Assembly: GCA_002423705.1 (NCBI GenBank)
Contig: DINW01000092.1
Location: 35,124 to 53,829 of the forward strand
Source: Clostridium sp. UBA5530
Lineage (GTDB): Bacteria > Bacillota > Clostridia > Clostridiales > Clostridiaceae
DNA: 18,706 bases
Direction of reading: 5' to 3'
Shown here: in pieces, positions 7,166 to 14,983 of the stretch
Numbering within the stretch: the stretch's first letter is position 1
How the letters are laid out: every line of letters starts with the position of its first letter
The notes under the pieces: generated by a model
What the model was told of the DNA's origin: nothing
Database searches by the model: none
The model's input: only the letters and a program-made list of their open reading frames with translations
Made by a program: the position numbers and the translations under genes

Positions 7166-7732
7166 ATGAAAAAATTTAAGAGTAAGATTTCCTATACATG
7201 TATAGTGATAATTATCTTAGGAATGGCTTACTTATATCAGCATAAAGAAATCAATCACATTTCATTAACAGATCCTATAGTTAATGAGGTAGACAACAAA
7301 CTTGTAGAGCAGAACAGTGGAGAAACCAACGGTAATTCCAAGAATGCAGAAAGTGCGGCTACAAAAGAAAAGCTTATAGATTCAAAGATTCCAAAACCAT
7401 ATACACTAGAACAATCTCGAGATAATGGAGATATAATATATATGACTACAGACTATAAATATTTAAATAATGAAAGATTAAAAGAATTTTTAAACAATGT
7501 TGAAAATAATAAAGAAGACAGGATTAGATATAGTCAATATTGTGGAGAGTTATTAGATAAAATGAGAGATGTTGAATTTAAGGGAAATAAGTTTACGGTA
7601 AAAGAATATGATACTAAGTCACCAGAGATACCTACTTACTTTTATCTAACCTTTGAAGGAGACTCATTAATTAAAGAAAGTGGATACTATAGATTAAAAA
7701 GCAATGATATGAAACTCTTTCCATTAGATTAA
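7166..7732 (+). CDS. Membrane-anchored hypothetical protein (188 aa)
   Basis: ATG with a strong GGGAGGAG site 9 nt upstream. N-terminal Lys-rich start, one hydrophobic segment at about residues 9-25, then a polar Asn/Glu/Lys linker (about 38-75) and a C-terminal domain with Tyr-rich segments (IIYMTTDYKYL, YFYLTFEGDSL, SGYYRLKSNDMKLF). No family recognised. It could be an uncleaved signal-anchor protein with its domain outside the cell. It lies 109 nt after the anti-sigma gene in the same direction and before a strong terminator, so it may be the third member of the sigma-factor operon or have its own weak promoter. Confidence 0.75.
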   Translation: MKKFKSKISYTCIVIIILGMAYLYQHKEINHISLTDPIVNEVDNKLVEQNSGETNGNSKNAESAATKEKLIDSKIPKPYTLEQSRDNGDIIYMTTDYKYLNNERLKEFLNNVENNKEDRIRYSQYCGELLDKMRDVEFKGNKFTVKEYDTKSPEIPTYFYLTFEGDSLIKESGYYRLKSNDMKLFPLD

Positions 7733-7799
7733 GATAGCAGCCAAAAGATGGTGACTATTAATAATAGTTAATTGAGAAAAGGCTTATATATTTGTACAG

Positions 7800-7843
7800 A
7801 AAGCAGGGTTAAATAATAGAAGTTTATTTAATTCTGCTTTTTT
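7800..7843 (+). terminator. Strong terminator after the sigma-factor region
   Basis: A 17-bp stem (arms beginning AAAGCAG and ending CTGCTTT, with two G-U pairs) around an 8-nt loop, followed by TTTTTTC. It closes the 5435-7732 block. Confidence 0.9.
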
Positions 7844-7922
7844 CTTGCCAATGTATATGGTATGTAACCCTTTACCTATTTAAACTTGGACAATTGGATA
7901 ACGGTACATAAAGCCTGGAATA

Positions 7923-8049
7923 ATTTATCTGATATCTACATGCTGTAATCCGCCACCCTCCTTAGGCCGGAGATAACAGCAGCTACGACCCTAGATAAGT
8001 TCATTACATGAAATAAATTAGAATATGTGTAAATAATATAAAGGTGGAT
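7923..8049 (-). repeat. Intergenic repeat, copy B (inverted)
   Basis: Read on the minus strand, the core 8001-7923 is 79 nt long, exactly as in A2, and starts with the same 31 bases (AACTTATCTAGGGTCGTAGC and on). Conserved later blocks: CCTAA, GAGGGTGG, TTACAG and TAGATATCAGAT. The 5' flank keeps TCCACC (8048-8043). Stems: CCACC/GGTGG, TAGG/CCTA, TGCTGT/ACAGCA and an extra CTCC/GGAG hairpin. Confidence 0.75.
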
Positions 8050-8135
8050 GGAATACTTAAGTTTTAATTAGGCAATGGAAATGTAGTTATTTCTATGCTG
8101 AAAATTTATTACGAATTCTTAATATAATTTTAAAA

Positions 8136-8176
8136 AATCTTAAGATTTATATAATTATAATCTTAAGAAATTTCTT
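8136..8176 (+). promoter_or_regulatory. Paired palindromes and -10 box upstream of methyltransferase gene
   Basis: Two copies of TCTTAAGA (8138-8145 and 8161-8168), 23 bp apart centre to centre, flank a consensus TATAAT at 8150-8155. The first is within the 12-bp palindrome AATCTTAAGATT; the second overlaps another palindrome, AAGAAATTTCTT (8165-8176). The layout is that of a repressor operator around a core promoter; the -35 is not clear. Confidence 0.4.
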
Positions 8177-8213
8177 CCATAATAGAATAAAAGATAAAAA
8201 GGAGAAAATAATT

Positions 8214-8774
8214 ATGTTTTTAATAGAATATATAAAACACCCAAGAATGGTAGGGGCTATAGCACCAAGTGGCAAACACCTAGCTGATAAGATGATAAAA
8301 TCCATAAATTTTGCTAAGGCTAAGTGTATAGTTGAATATGGGCCAGGAACAGGAGTATTTACAGAAAAGTTATTGGCAAGAGCGCAAGATAATACCTTAA
8401 TAATTCTAATTGAAAAAAACATAGAGTTTTATAATAAATTAATAGAGTTATATGGACATAAAAGCAATGTAATAATCATAAATGACACTGTAGATAAAAT
8501 AGATAGTATAATAGAACAATATCATATAAAGAAAATAGACTATATAGTTTCAGGAATTCCCTTCACTGTGCTACCCAAAGAAGAAACTGATAGCATACTA
8601 AACAAAACTAAAAATATAATAAGCCATGGAGGGGAATTTATAACTTTCCAGTATTCCTTAATGAAAAAAGGTGTATTTAGTAGTATTTTTCCTCATATAG
8701 ATATTGATAAAACCCTTGTAAATTTACCACCAGCTTATGTGTTAAGATGTAGGGCGGAGCTTAAAAATAGGTAA
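8214..8774 (+). CDS. SAM-dependent methyltransferase, phospholipid N-methyltransferase-like
   Basis: 186 aa; ATG follows AAGGAGA at good spacing. Opening IEYIKHPRMVGAIAPSGKHLADKMI is typical of COG3963 proteins, and the SAM-binding motif I is VEYGPGTGVFTEKLL (about 40-54). An acidic strand-end (LIILIEKN, about 69-76) is the expected ribose-binding position, and IDYIVSGIPFTVLP (about 111-124) matches the conserved post-motif region. COG3963 proteins are annotated as phospholipid N-methyltransferases or rRNA-dimethylase-like enzymes; substrate in clostridia is not established. Cytoplasmic, no membrane helix. Single gene with its own palindrome-rich promoter region and no clear terminator. Confidence 0.8.
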   Translation: MFLIEYIKHPRMVGAIAPSGKHLADKMIKSINFAKAKCIVEYGPGTGVFTEKLLARAQDNTLIILIEKNIEFYNKLIELYGHKSNVIIINDTVDKIDSIIEQYHIKKIDYIVSGIPFTVLPKEETDSILNKTKNIISHGGEFITFQYSLMKKGVFSSIFPHIDIDKTLVNLPPAYVLRCRAELKNR

Positions 8775-8832
8775 ATAGTAAAAACACATGATACCCAAGA
8801 AAAAAGTCCATAGCCACAAAATTCCCAATAAT

Positions 8833-8861
8833 TTGACTTTTAAAAAAATAATGAGTAATAT
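8833..8861 (+). promoter_or_regulatory. Candidate promoter of tldD-tldE operon
   Basis: TTGACT (8833-8838), 17 bp, TAATAT (8856-8861), 31 bp before the tldD start codon. Confidence 0.45.
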
Positions 8862-8891
8862 ATTGGTAAATGCATTAAAGGGGGTTAAGTG

Positions 8892-10274
8892 ATGATTAAT
8901 ATGGACTTGAGAAAATATAAAGAGCTGTTTAAGGGATACACAGAATTGAGAGTTCAGAATAATAGTATTATAAAAATAGGCTTCATAAATGGAGACTTGG
9001 TTACCAATGTGAAGTCAAGTACAAGTGGGGTTAGTTCTAGAGCTAATATTGAAGGTTCTTGGGGATTTGCATCAAACTCTAACATAAGTGATGATTCTAT
9101 AAGAGAAGTTATAACTATGGCTAGAGAAAATGGAGAACTCTTAGATAGAAAAGAAAGAAAAATAGGAACCAATCTGCAAGTGTCAAGTTATGCTGTAGAA
9201 AAATTTTTTGGAACAAAGAAAAGAAAGTGCACCCAAAGAGAAATAATAGAGTATCTAAAAGAATTAGACAATTATATAATAACTAAATATAAAAATTTAG
9301 AGGGACGCCAGGTTTATTTTAATAACTTAACCATGGAAAAGAATTTACTTACATCCTCAGATGCCCAATTATATTCTTTTGTTCCAAGGTCTATGATTTA
9401 TATAACCTTAATCGCAAAGGATAAGGACGGGAATCCTATAGAAAATATGGAATTGTTCGGAGGGTTAGGAGATTTTGAAGACTTGTTCACTAATCCAGAA
9501 CAGCTATATGAATCTATAGATAATATGTACAAGCAGCTTATGGATCAAAAAACTGCGGTTTATGCTGATGCTGGTTTAAAGGAATGTATAATAGCACCTG
9601 AGATGACAGGAATATTAGCTCATGAGGCTATAGGACATACTACTGAAGCAGACTTTGTGTTATCCGGTTCTATAGCAGGTACTTGTCTAAATGAAACAGT
9701 ATCTAGTCCCATAGTAACCCTTAAGGATTTTGCACATAGCTATGACCACAAAATTTGTCCTATTCCTATGTATATTGATGATGAAGGAACCACCTGCGAA
9801 GATGTAACTATAATTGAAAATGGAGTATTAAAGGGGTATATGCATAATAAATCTAGCGCTAATATGTTTAATGTGGAACCCACAGGTAATGCAAGAGCGT
9901 ATATGTTTAGCGACGAACCCTTAATAAGAATGAGAAATACAGCTATACTCCCTGGAAAAGACAAATTAAAAGATATAATTGCATCCATAGAAGATGGATA
10001 TTATCTTTTAAAAGTGGGTAATGGACAAGCTGATGCCACCAGCGAATTTATGTTTGGAGTGCCTATGGGATATGAAATTAAAAACGGAAAATTAGGAAGA
10101 GCTATAAAAAATACCACTGTGTCTGGGGTAGCCTTTAATGTATTAAAAACTGTAACCATGATATCCGACGAATTTACATGGGTTTGTGGTGGAATGTGTG
10201 GTAAAAAGCAACCTATACCTGTAGGCATGGGTGGCCCATCAATAAAATGCAAAATAAATATAGGGGGAAAGTAG
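8892..10274 (+). CDS. tldD: TldD-family metalloprotease subunit
   Basis: 460 aa from ATG 8892; an in-frame GTG three bases earlier lies only 4 nt from the AAAGGGGG site, against 7 nt for the ATG, which I prefer. The zinc motif HEAIGHTTEAD (244-254) is the TldD-type HExxxH signature, and C-terminal cysteines CGGMC (432-436) include the likely third ligand. Domain N (about 1-210) and the C-terminal protease domain match the PF01523 layout. In E. coli TldD pairs with TldE (PmbA); the heterodimer trims the microcin B17 leader and degrades unfolded peptides such as CcdA. The partner gene follows after 3 nt. The natural substrate here is unknown; no peptide-modification genes are in the window. Confidence 0.92.
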   Translation: MINMDLRKYKELFKGYTELRVQNNSIIKIGFINGDLVTNVKSSTSGVSSRANIEGSWGFASNSNISDDSIREVITMARENGELLDRKERKIGTNLQVSSYAVEKFFGTKKRKCTQREIIEYLKELDNYIITKYKNLEGRQVYFNNLTMEKNLLTSSDAQLYSFVPRSMIYITLIAKDKDGNPIENMELFGGLGDFEDLFTNPEQLYESIDNMYKQLMDQKTAVYADAGLKECIIAPEMTGILAHEAIGHTTEADFVLSGSIAGTCLNETVSSPIVTLKDFAHSYDHKICPIPMYIDDEGTTCEDVTIIENGVLKGYMHNKSSANMFNVEPTGNARAYMFSDEPLIRMRNTAILPGKDKLKDIIASIEDGYYLLKVGNGQADATSEFMFGVPMGYEIKNGKLGRAIKNTTVSGVAFNVLKTVTMISDEFTWVCGGMCGKKQPIPVGMGGPSIKCKINIGGK

Positions 10275-10277
10275 GAT

Positions 10278-11573
10278 ATGGATAACAGAGAATTAGCCTT
10301 ATATTGTATTGATAACATAAAAGGTAGAGGAGCACATAAGGCTTCCTGCAGCATAAATTATTCTAAAAATTATGAGTTTAATTATTCTGAGTCAGGAATG
10401 GATCTTTTAAGGACAACCATAGATACAAATGTAGGATTTTTAGCAATAAAAGATAATAAATTAGGCTCACTAGGATTAAATAAGTTAGATAAAATCACAA
10501 TAGATGAAAAGATAGATGAACTTATGGATATCTGCAATTCAGCAGAAGCAGATCCATGTAATGATATAAGTGATTATCAGCTTAAAGAGACCTTCAACTG
10601 TGGTCCTAAGGAACCAAATTTAGATAAACTTTATGATTTAATAAAGAATTTCATGGTAAAAATGAAGAAAGAATTTCCTAAAGTGAGAATCATGGATGGC
10701 ACTGCTTGTGGAAATTTTGTAACTAATGAAGTTGATTATGTGAATACCAATGGGGTAGAATTTAAAATTCATAACAGTATATATACCATGTCCATAGGAT
10801 ACCTAGCAAAAGAGGGAGAAAAGTCATCTTCCTTTGATATAGTAGGGTATAACTTTTGTGAAATACCTGAAGATTTTATGGAATTCCAAGATGTAAGACA
10901 AAGATTAGAAGATATAACAAAGCAGATAGAGTGCAATAATATAGGGGAAAAGTTTGTTGGAGATGTAATATTAACGCCGGCAGTGGTAGCAGATATGGTT
11001 ATGATGTATGATATGACATTTCTAGGAGATGAACCACTTATAATGGGTACTAGTATACTAAAAGATAAATTAAATGAAAAAGTAGCTAGTGATAAATTCA
11101 CCTTGATGTTTAAGCCTGTGGGAGAGGAAATAGTAAATAAAAATTTTGTTACAGGTGACGGATTCAAATCAGAAAATGTTACAATCATAGAAAATGGGAT
11201 GTTAAAGAGCTTTGATTTAAGTTTATATGGAGCTAAGAAGACAGGAAAAATACCTTCAAAAACCTTAGCAAACATAGTAATAAAACCAGGCAGTATATCA
11301 AAGGCGGATATAATTAAATCTGTAGAGAGAGGAATAGTTCTAGGAAGATTTTCGGGAGGAAGTCCATCTAATAATGGAGATTTCTCCGGAGTTGCGAAAA
11401 ATAGTTTTTATATAGAAAATGGAGAGATAAAATATCCTTTGGTTGAAACCATGATAACATCAAATCTTTATGAAATGTTCAATAATATAGAGGCTATTTC
11501 TTGTGAAGTTATTGAATCTGGGGATAGTGTTATTCCATGGATTAAGGTAAAGGCAGTGAATATTTCAGGATAA
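10278..11573 (+). CDS. TldE/PmbA-like partner of TldD
   Basis: 431 aa. ATG 10278 lies 3 nt after the tldD stop, with AGGGGGAAAG overlapping the end of tldD as ribosome binding site, so expression is coupled. The protein has the overall TldD/PmbA family layout, including GDVILTPAVVADMV (about 232-245, the position where TldD has its HExxxH) but no histidine pair there, as known for TldE: this subunit lacks the zinc site and completes the active-site cleft. Other family blocks are NVTIIENGMLKSFDLSLYGAK (about 299-319; cf. VTIIENGVLKGYMHN in the TldD here), SGGSPSNNGDFSGVAKNSFYIENG (about 359-382), and a C-terminal IPWIKVKAVNISG. Role: structural half of the TldD/E peptidase in the cytosol. Confidence 0.88.
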   Translation: MDNRELALYCIDNIKGRGAHKASCSINYSKNYEFNYSESGMDLLRTTIDTNVGFLAIKDNKLGSLGLNKLDKITIDEKIDELMDICNSAEADPCNDISDYQLKETFNCGPKEPNLDKLYDLIKNFMVKMKKEFPKVRIMDGTACGNFVTNEVDYVNTNGVEFKIHNSIYTMSIGYLAKEGEKSSSFDIVGYNFCEIPEDFMEFQDVRQRLEDITKQIECNNIGEKFVGDVILTPAVVADMVMMYDMTFLGDEPLIMGTSILKDKLNEKVASDKFTLMFKPVGEEIVNKNFVTGDGFKSENVTIIENGMLKSFDLSLYGAKKTGKIPSKTLANIVIKPGSISKADIIKSVERGIVLGRFSGGSPSNNGDFSGVAKNSFYIENGEIKYPLVETMITSNLYEMFNNIEAISCEVIESGDSVIPWIKVKAVNISG

Positions 11574-11595
11574 TTCTCAAAAAAACTCCATTGAC

Positions 11596-11623
11596 TTTGA
11601 AAGAATTTTGGATTAGGGTATAA
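11596..11623 (+). promoter_or_regulatory. Promoter of the TerB-like gene
   Basis: TTGAAA (11596-11601), 16 bp, perfect TATAAT (11618-11623), 27 bp before the start codon. A TTGACT at 11590 is closer to the -35 consensus but 22 bp away. Confidence 0.65.
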
Positions 11624-11650
11624 TATATATGTCAAATTTGGAGGTAGCAT

Positions 11651-12067
11651 ATGTTTTTAGATGAATTAAATAAGGATCAAGGAATAGCATTTATAAACCT
11701 AGTCACAGAATTCGCTTTATCCGATGATAGAATAGGAAAAGAAGAAGAAAGAATAATGGAAGAGTTTTGTTTAGAATTAAAGCTCTCAGAAGAAGAAATT
11801 GTAGATATGGACATAGATAAAGTATTTGAAACTATAAAGGCTTCCTCAGAGAGAACAATAAATATAGTATACTTTGAACTTATGAGGGTAGGTCTAGCTG
11901 ATGATGCCTATGAGTTTAGCGAAGTTGATTTCCTCCAAAAGGTAGGGGATGAACTTAAAATACCTAGAGCCAAGAGGATAGCATTTGTAAATTACTTCTA
12001 TAAATTTTCAGATGCTGAGCCTAAAAATATAGAAGAAGCCAAAAGAGAAGCAGAAAAATTGATGTAA
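11651..12067 (+). CDS. TerB-like helical protein (138 aa)
   Basis: ATG 11651, with TTTGGAGGTAG giving a strong site about 6 nt upstream. All-helical and acidic. The segments FINLVTEFALSDDRIGKEEERIMEEFCLELKLSEEE (about 14-48) and a second helical half with EFSEVDFLQKVGDELKIP (about 86-103) show the pattern of the TerB / tellurite-resistance-like fold (helix, acidic turn with 'D-x-x-I-x-x-E-E', helix). TerB-like proteins bind metal ions through such acidic turns and are linked with stress or membrane-associated complexes, but this one has no ter neighbours, so no role in tellurite resistance is implied. It is a single-gene unit with its own promoter and an 18-bp terminator. Confidence 0.7.
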   Translation: MFLDELNKDQGIAFINLVTEFALSDDRIGKEEERIMEEFCLELKLSEEEIVDMDIDKVFETIKASSERTINIVYFELMRVGLADDAYEFSEVDFLQKVGDELKIPRAKRIAFVNYFYKFSDAEPKNIEEAKREAEKLM

Positions 12068-12072
12068 AAATT

Positions 12073-12117
12073 AAAGGTTATGCAGATTTTAGTTAAAATC
12101 TGCATAACCTTTTTTTA
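12073..12117 (+). terminator. Strong terminator of the TerB-like gene
   Basis: A perfect 18-bp inverted repeat (AAAGGTTATGCAGATTTT with loop AGTT) followed by TTTTTTT. The stem is AT/GC-mixed and symmetric; transcription from the right would meet an A-rich 5' and T-rich 3' side too, so it may act in both directions. Confidence 0.95.
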
Positions 12118-12170
12118 TCTCATATCTACCCGCTATAAGACTCTACCTCAGTGTTAATCGGACTTAAACT
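12117..12170 (-). repeat. Possible partial copy D of the intergenic repeat (inverted)
   Basis: Read on the minus strand, 12144-12117 matches the 3' end of copy B at about 21 of 28 positions, including GTAGATAT and AGATAAA. The left part, with GAGGTAGAGTC, is only loosely similar to GAGGGTGGAGT, and the 5' arm is not recognisable. Confidence 0.4.
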
Positions 12171-12310
12171 TAAAAAATCTTAGAAACGAGGAGAATTTTA
12201 ACACAATATACTAAAGTAACTTAAATATAGAAGGGTATATAATAATGAGAATTAAAATGAAATATTAACTAATATTAATTGGGAAATATAAACTATTAGT
12301 CCAGAATATC

Positions 12311-12326
12311 ATTATCAATTGATAAT
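12311..12326. promoter_or_regulatory. Perfect 16-bp palindrome, possible operator of the ATPase gene
   Basis: ATTATCAATTGATAAT is identical to its reverse complement. A partial second copy, TATCAATTGA, occurs at 12383-12392 just past the -10 box of the ATPase promoter. Two similar sites flanking a promoter are compatible with repressor binding, but the sequence is AT-rich. Confidence 0.3.
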
Positions 12327-12347
12327 TAATAATACTGAGAAAAAGTA

Positions 12348-12376
12348 TTGATTTTATTAAAATTTAATGATAAAAT
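12348..12376 (+). promoter_or_regulatory. Promoter of the P-type ATPase gene
   Basis: TTGATT (12348-12353), 17 bp, TAAAAT (12371-12376), 32 bp before the start codon. Confidence 0.55.
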
Positions 12377-12408
12377 CATATCTATCAATTGAAAATGAGG
12401 TGTAAAAA

Positions 12409-14931
12409 ATGGAAACTAAATTCCACGGATTAACTAGCACCCAGGTTAATGAATTGAAGAGAAAATACGGGGAAAATGAATTAGTTAAAGAAGAGAAAAG
12501 TAATCCATTTAAAAAGTTTATAGGAGTATTTAAAGAACCTATGTTTTTGTTGCTAGTGGTTACAGCCACTCTCTATTTTCTTCTAGGAGAGCCACAAGAG
12601 GGCATGGTTATGCTTGTATTTGTAATATTTGTAGCCACTATAACTTTTGTTCAGGAATGGAAAACAGAAAAAACCATGAATGCCCTTAAGGCATTGACAT
12701 CTCCTAAAGTTCAGGCTTTAAGGGATGGAAAAATATCATTTATTAATAGTAGGGACCTTGTACCAGGAGATATAGTATATCTGTCAGAGGGGGAGCGTAT
12801 ACCAGCAGATTGTGAAATATTAGAGGAATCAAACTTCTCAGTGGATGAATCTGTTCTTACTGGAGAAAGTGAGGGAGTAACTAAAGTTACCATAGAGGAA
12901 AAACAGGAAACTAATGATTATTGGAAAAATTATATGCTTTATGCAGGTACTTTAATATCCTTTGGAAAGTGTACCGCTAGGGTAGTTAGTATAGGTGTTA
13001 CCACAGAGTATGGCAAGATAGGAAAAGCCATAAGAGAGGCAAAGGAAGAATTTACTCCATTACAAAGAAAAATAAATAAACTAGTTAAAAATTTAGCTAT
13101 AGCAGGAGTAATCCTATGTGCAGTGGTTATATTAGCATCTTATTTTTACAATGGAGACATTATAAATAGCTTATTAGCAGGAATTAGTTTGGCTATGGCT
13201 ATGATACCAGAGGAGTTTCCAGTAGTTCTTACTGTATTTTTATCCATGGGAGCATATAGGCTAGCAAAGAAAAACACCCTAATGAGAAAGATATCTGCTG
13301 TGGAAACCCTAGGATCCACAACAATCCTATGTGTAGATAAGACGGGAACCATAACCGAAAACAGAATGAGTGTAAGATCAATATGTTCTAATGGAACTTT
13401 CCAAGATAGTAAAACTTTTAACAGTAGGGATTTAAGTTTATTAATGATTTCAGCTTGTGAGAAAGAACCCTATGACCCTATGGAAAAAGCCATAATAGAA
13501 ATAGGAAAGAAGAATATTGATATAGACAGCATATATAAAAATAAACTGGTGAAAAAATATGCCTTTGATTCTAAAACTAAGAGGATGGCCAATGTTTATG
13601 ATTATAATGGAAAATATTATGTGGCAGCAAAGGGGTCACCAGAGACTATTTTACCATTATGCAGCCTTGAGAATCATGAGAAGGTAAAAATAATAGACAA
13701 TATGAACCAAATGGCATCAAAGGGATTAAGGGTATTGGCCTTGGCAGAGGCCATAGTTTCAGAAATCCAGGAAGACTTGGAAGGATACCATCTAACCTTT
13801 AAGGCACTTATAGGCTTACAGGATCCACCTAAGGAAGGGGTAAAAGAGGCCATAGAAGAATGTAGAAAAGCTGGTATAAAGGTAGTTATGATCACTGGGG
13901 ATTATAGCAAAACTGCTATGGCAATAGGAGAAGATATTGGATTAGGTTCTTCTCATAAGGTATTAACTGGAGAGGATATAGATAATATCAGTGACGAGGA
14001 ACTACAGGAAGCTGTGAAAGAGTGTAGCATATTTTCAAGGGTTATTCCAGAGCACAAGATGAGAATAGTGAAGGCCTTTAAGGCTAATGGAGAAATCGTT
14101 GCTATGACTGGAGATGGTGTAAATGATGCTCCTGCATTGAAGAGCGCAGATATTGGTATAGCTATGGGTAAAAGAGGAACAGAGGTAGCTAAAGAAGCAG
14201 CTCATATGATTTTAATGGATGATAATTTTACAACTATAGTAGACTCCGTAGAAGATGGAAGAAGAGTTTATGATAATATAAGAAAAGCTATGGTATATAT
14301 CATGATAATTCATATACCTATAGCAGCATTAGCTTTATTTGCACCTATATGTAATATACCGCAACTTTTATTGCCTATGCATATAATGTTGCTTGAACTT
14401 ATAATAGACCCAACCTGTTCCATAGTTTTTGAAGGGGAGGAGGCCGAGCCTAACATTATGGATATGCCTCCTAGATCTCCAAAGGAGCCACTGCTTACAA
14501 AGAACCTTTTAGTAAAGGTTATATTGCAAGGGGCTACAATGTTCTTAGCTGCATTTTTGCCATTTCACTTTATGGTTGATGGTGGAGCCACAGTAGAATA
14601 TGCTAGAAGTTTTTCCTTAGTAACATTAATAGTATCAAATGTAGTTTTAGTTTTGGTAAATAGATCTAAAGTTTATTATTTGGTTCATATATTTAAGGAA
14701 AAAGGAAATAAGAGCAGACTTCTTGTGAACACCTTGGCATTAGTAGTACTGTTTCTTATAATCTATGTACCATTTTTGCAAAACTTTTTTAAGACTGAGG
14801 CTTTAGATGGTAAAATGTTATCAATAGCTATGGTACTGGGTTTTGTGGCTGCAGCCTGGTGGGAAATTGTAAAAGTTATTCAAAATAACAAGAAAAAAAG
14901 AACTGAAAAATCTCAAAGTAAGAGCTTCTAA
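12409..14931 (+). CDS. P2-type cation-translocating ATPase
   Basis: 840 aa; ATG follows GAGGTG at 6-7 nt. Motifs in order: N-terminal cation-ATPase segment GLTSTQVNELKRKYGENEL (7-25), actuator TGES (151-154), TM4 ion site PEEFP (267-271), phosphorylation site DKTGT (310-314), nucleotide-site KGSPE (408-412), DPPKEG (472-477), TGD (496-498), and hinge TGDGVNDAP (567-575). About ten membrane helices. Closest to the Ca2+/cation (SERCA-like) branch by length and N-terminus, but PEGLP is replaced by PEEFP, the TM5 acidic ligand is replaced by HIPIAA (635-640), and TM6 reads LELIIDPTCSIVFE (662-675). The transported ion is therefore uncertain: Ca2+, Mn2+ or another cation. Single gene with its own promoter and a terminator. 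Confidence 0.88.
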   Translation: METKFHGLTSTQVNELKRKYGENELVKEEKSNPFKKFIGVFKEPMFLLLVVTATLYFLLGEPQEGMVMLVFVIFVATITFVQEWKTEKTMNALKALTSPKVQALRDGKISFINSRDLVPGDIVYLSEGERIPADCEILEESNFSVDESVLTGESEGVTKVTIEEKQETNDYWKNYMLYAGTLISFGKCTARVVSIGVTTEYGKIGKAIREAKEEFTPLQRKINKLVKNLAIAGVILCAVVILASYFYNGDIINSLLAGISLAMAMIPEEFPVVLTVFLSMGAYRLAKKNTLMRKISAVETLGSTTILCVDKTGTITENRMSVRSICSNGTFQDSKTFNSRDLSLLMISACEKEPYDPMEKAIIEIGKKNIDIDSIYKNKLVKKYAFDSKTKRMANVYDYNGKYYVAAKGSPETILPLCSLENHEKVKIIDNMNQMASKGLRVLALAEAIVSEIQEDLEGYHLTFKALIGLQDPPKEGVKEAIEECRKAGIKVVMITGDYSKTAMAIGEDIGLGSSHKVLTGEDIDNISDEELQEAVKECSIFSRVIPEHKMRIVKAFKANGEIVAMTGDGVNDAPALKSADIGIAMGKRGTEVAKEAAHMILMDDNFTTIVDSVEDGRRVYDNIRKAMVYIMIIHIPIAALALFAPICNIPQLLLPMHIMLLELIIDPTCSIVFEGEEAEPNIMDMPPRSPKEPLLTKNLLVKVILQGATMFLAAFLPFHFMVDGGATVEYARSFSLVTLIVSNVVLVLVNRSKVYYLVHIFKEKGNKSRLLVNTLALVVLFLIIYVPFLQNFFKTEALDGKMLSIAMVLGFVAAAWWEIVKVIQNNKKKRTEKSQSKSF

Positions 14932-14938
14932 ATTTAAA

Positions 14939-14983
14939 AAAAGTGTTGTAGAACTACTTAAAAAGTAACTCTACAACACTTTT
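14939..14983. terminator. Bidirectional terminator between ATPase and a minus-strand gene
   Basis: Stem of 14 bp (AAAAGTGTTGTAGA / TCTACAACACTTTT) with a second inner pairing TACTT/AAGTA. T-rich on the plus side (TTTTAATTTT) and with a run of seven T on the minus side. It touches the stop codons of both converging genes. Confidence 0.85.

Larger units (their letters stand above)
7844..8213. other. Intergenic region with repeat B and methyltransferase promoter
   Basis: No coding frame with a start signal. The centre carries the inverted repeat copy B. The left 80 bp show nothing I can name. The right 110 bp hold -10-like TATAAT sites and two TCTTAAGA palindromes. Confidence 0.6.
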
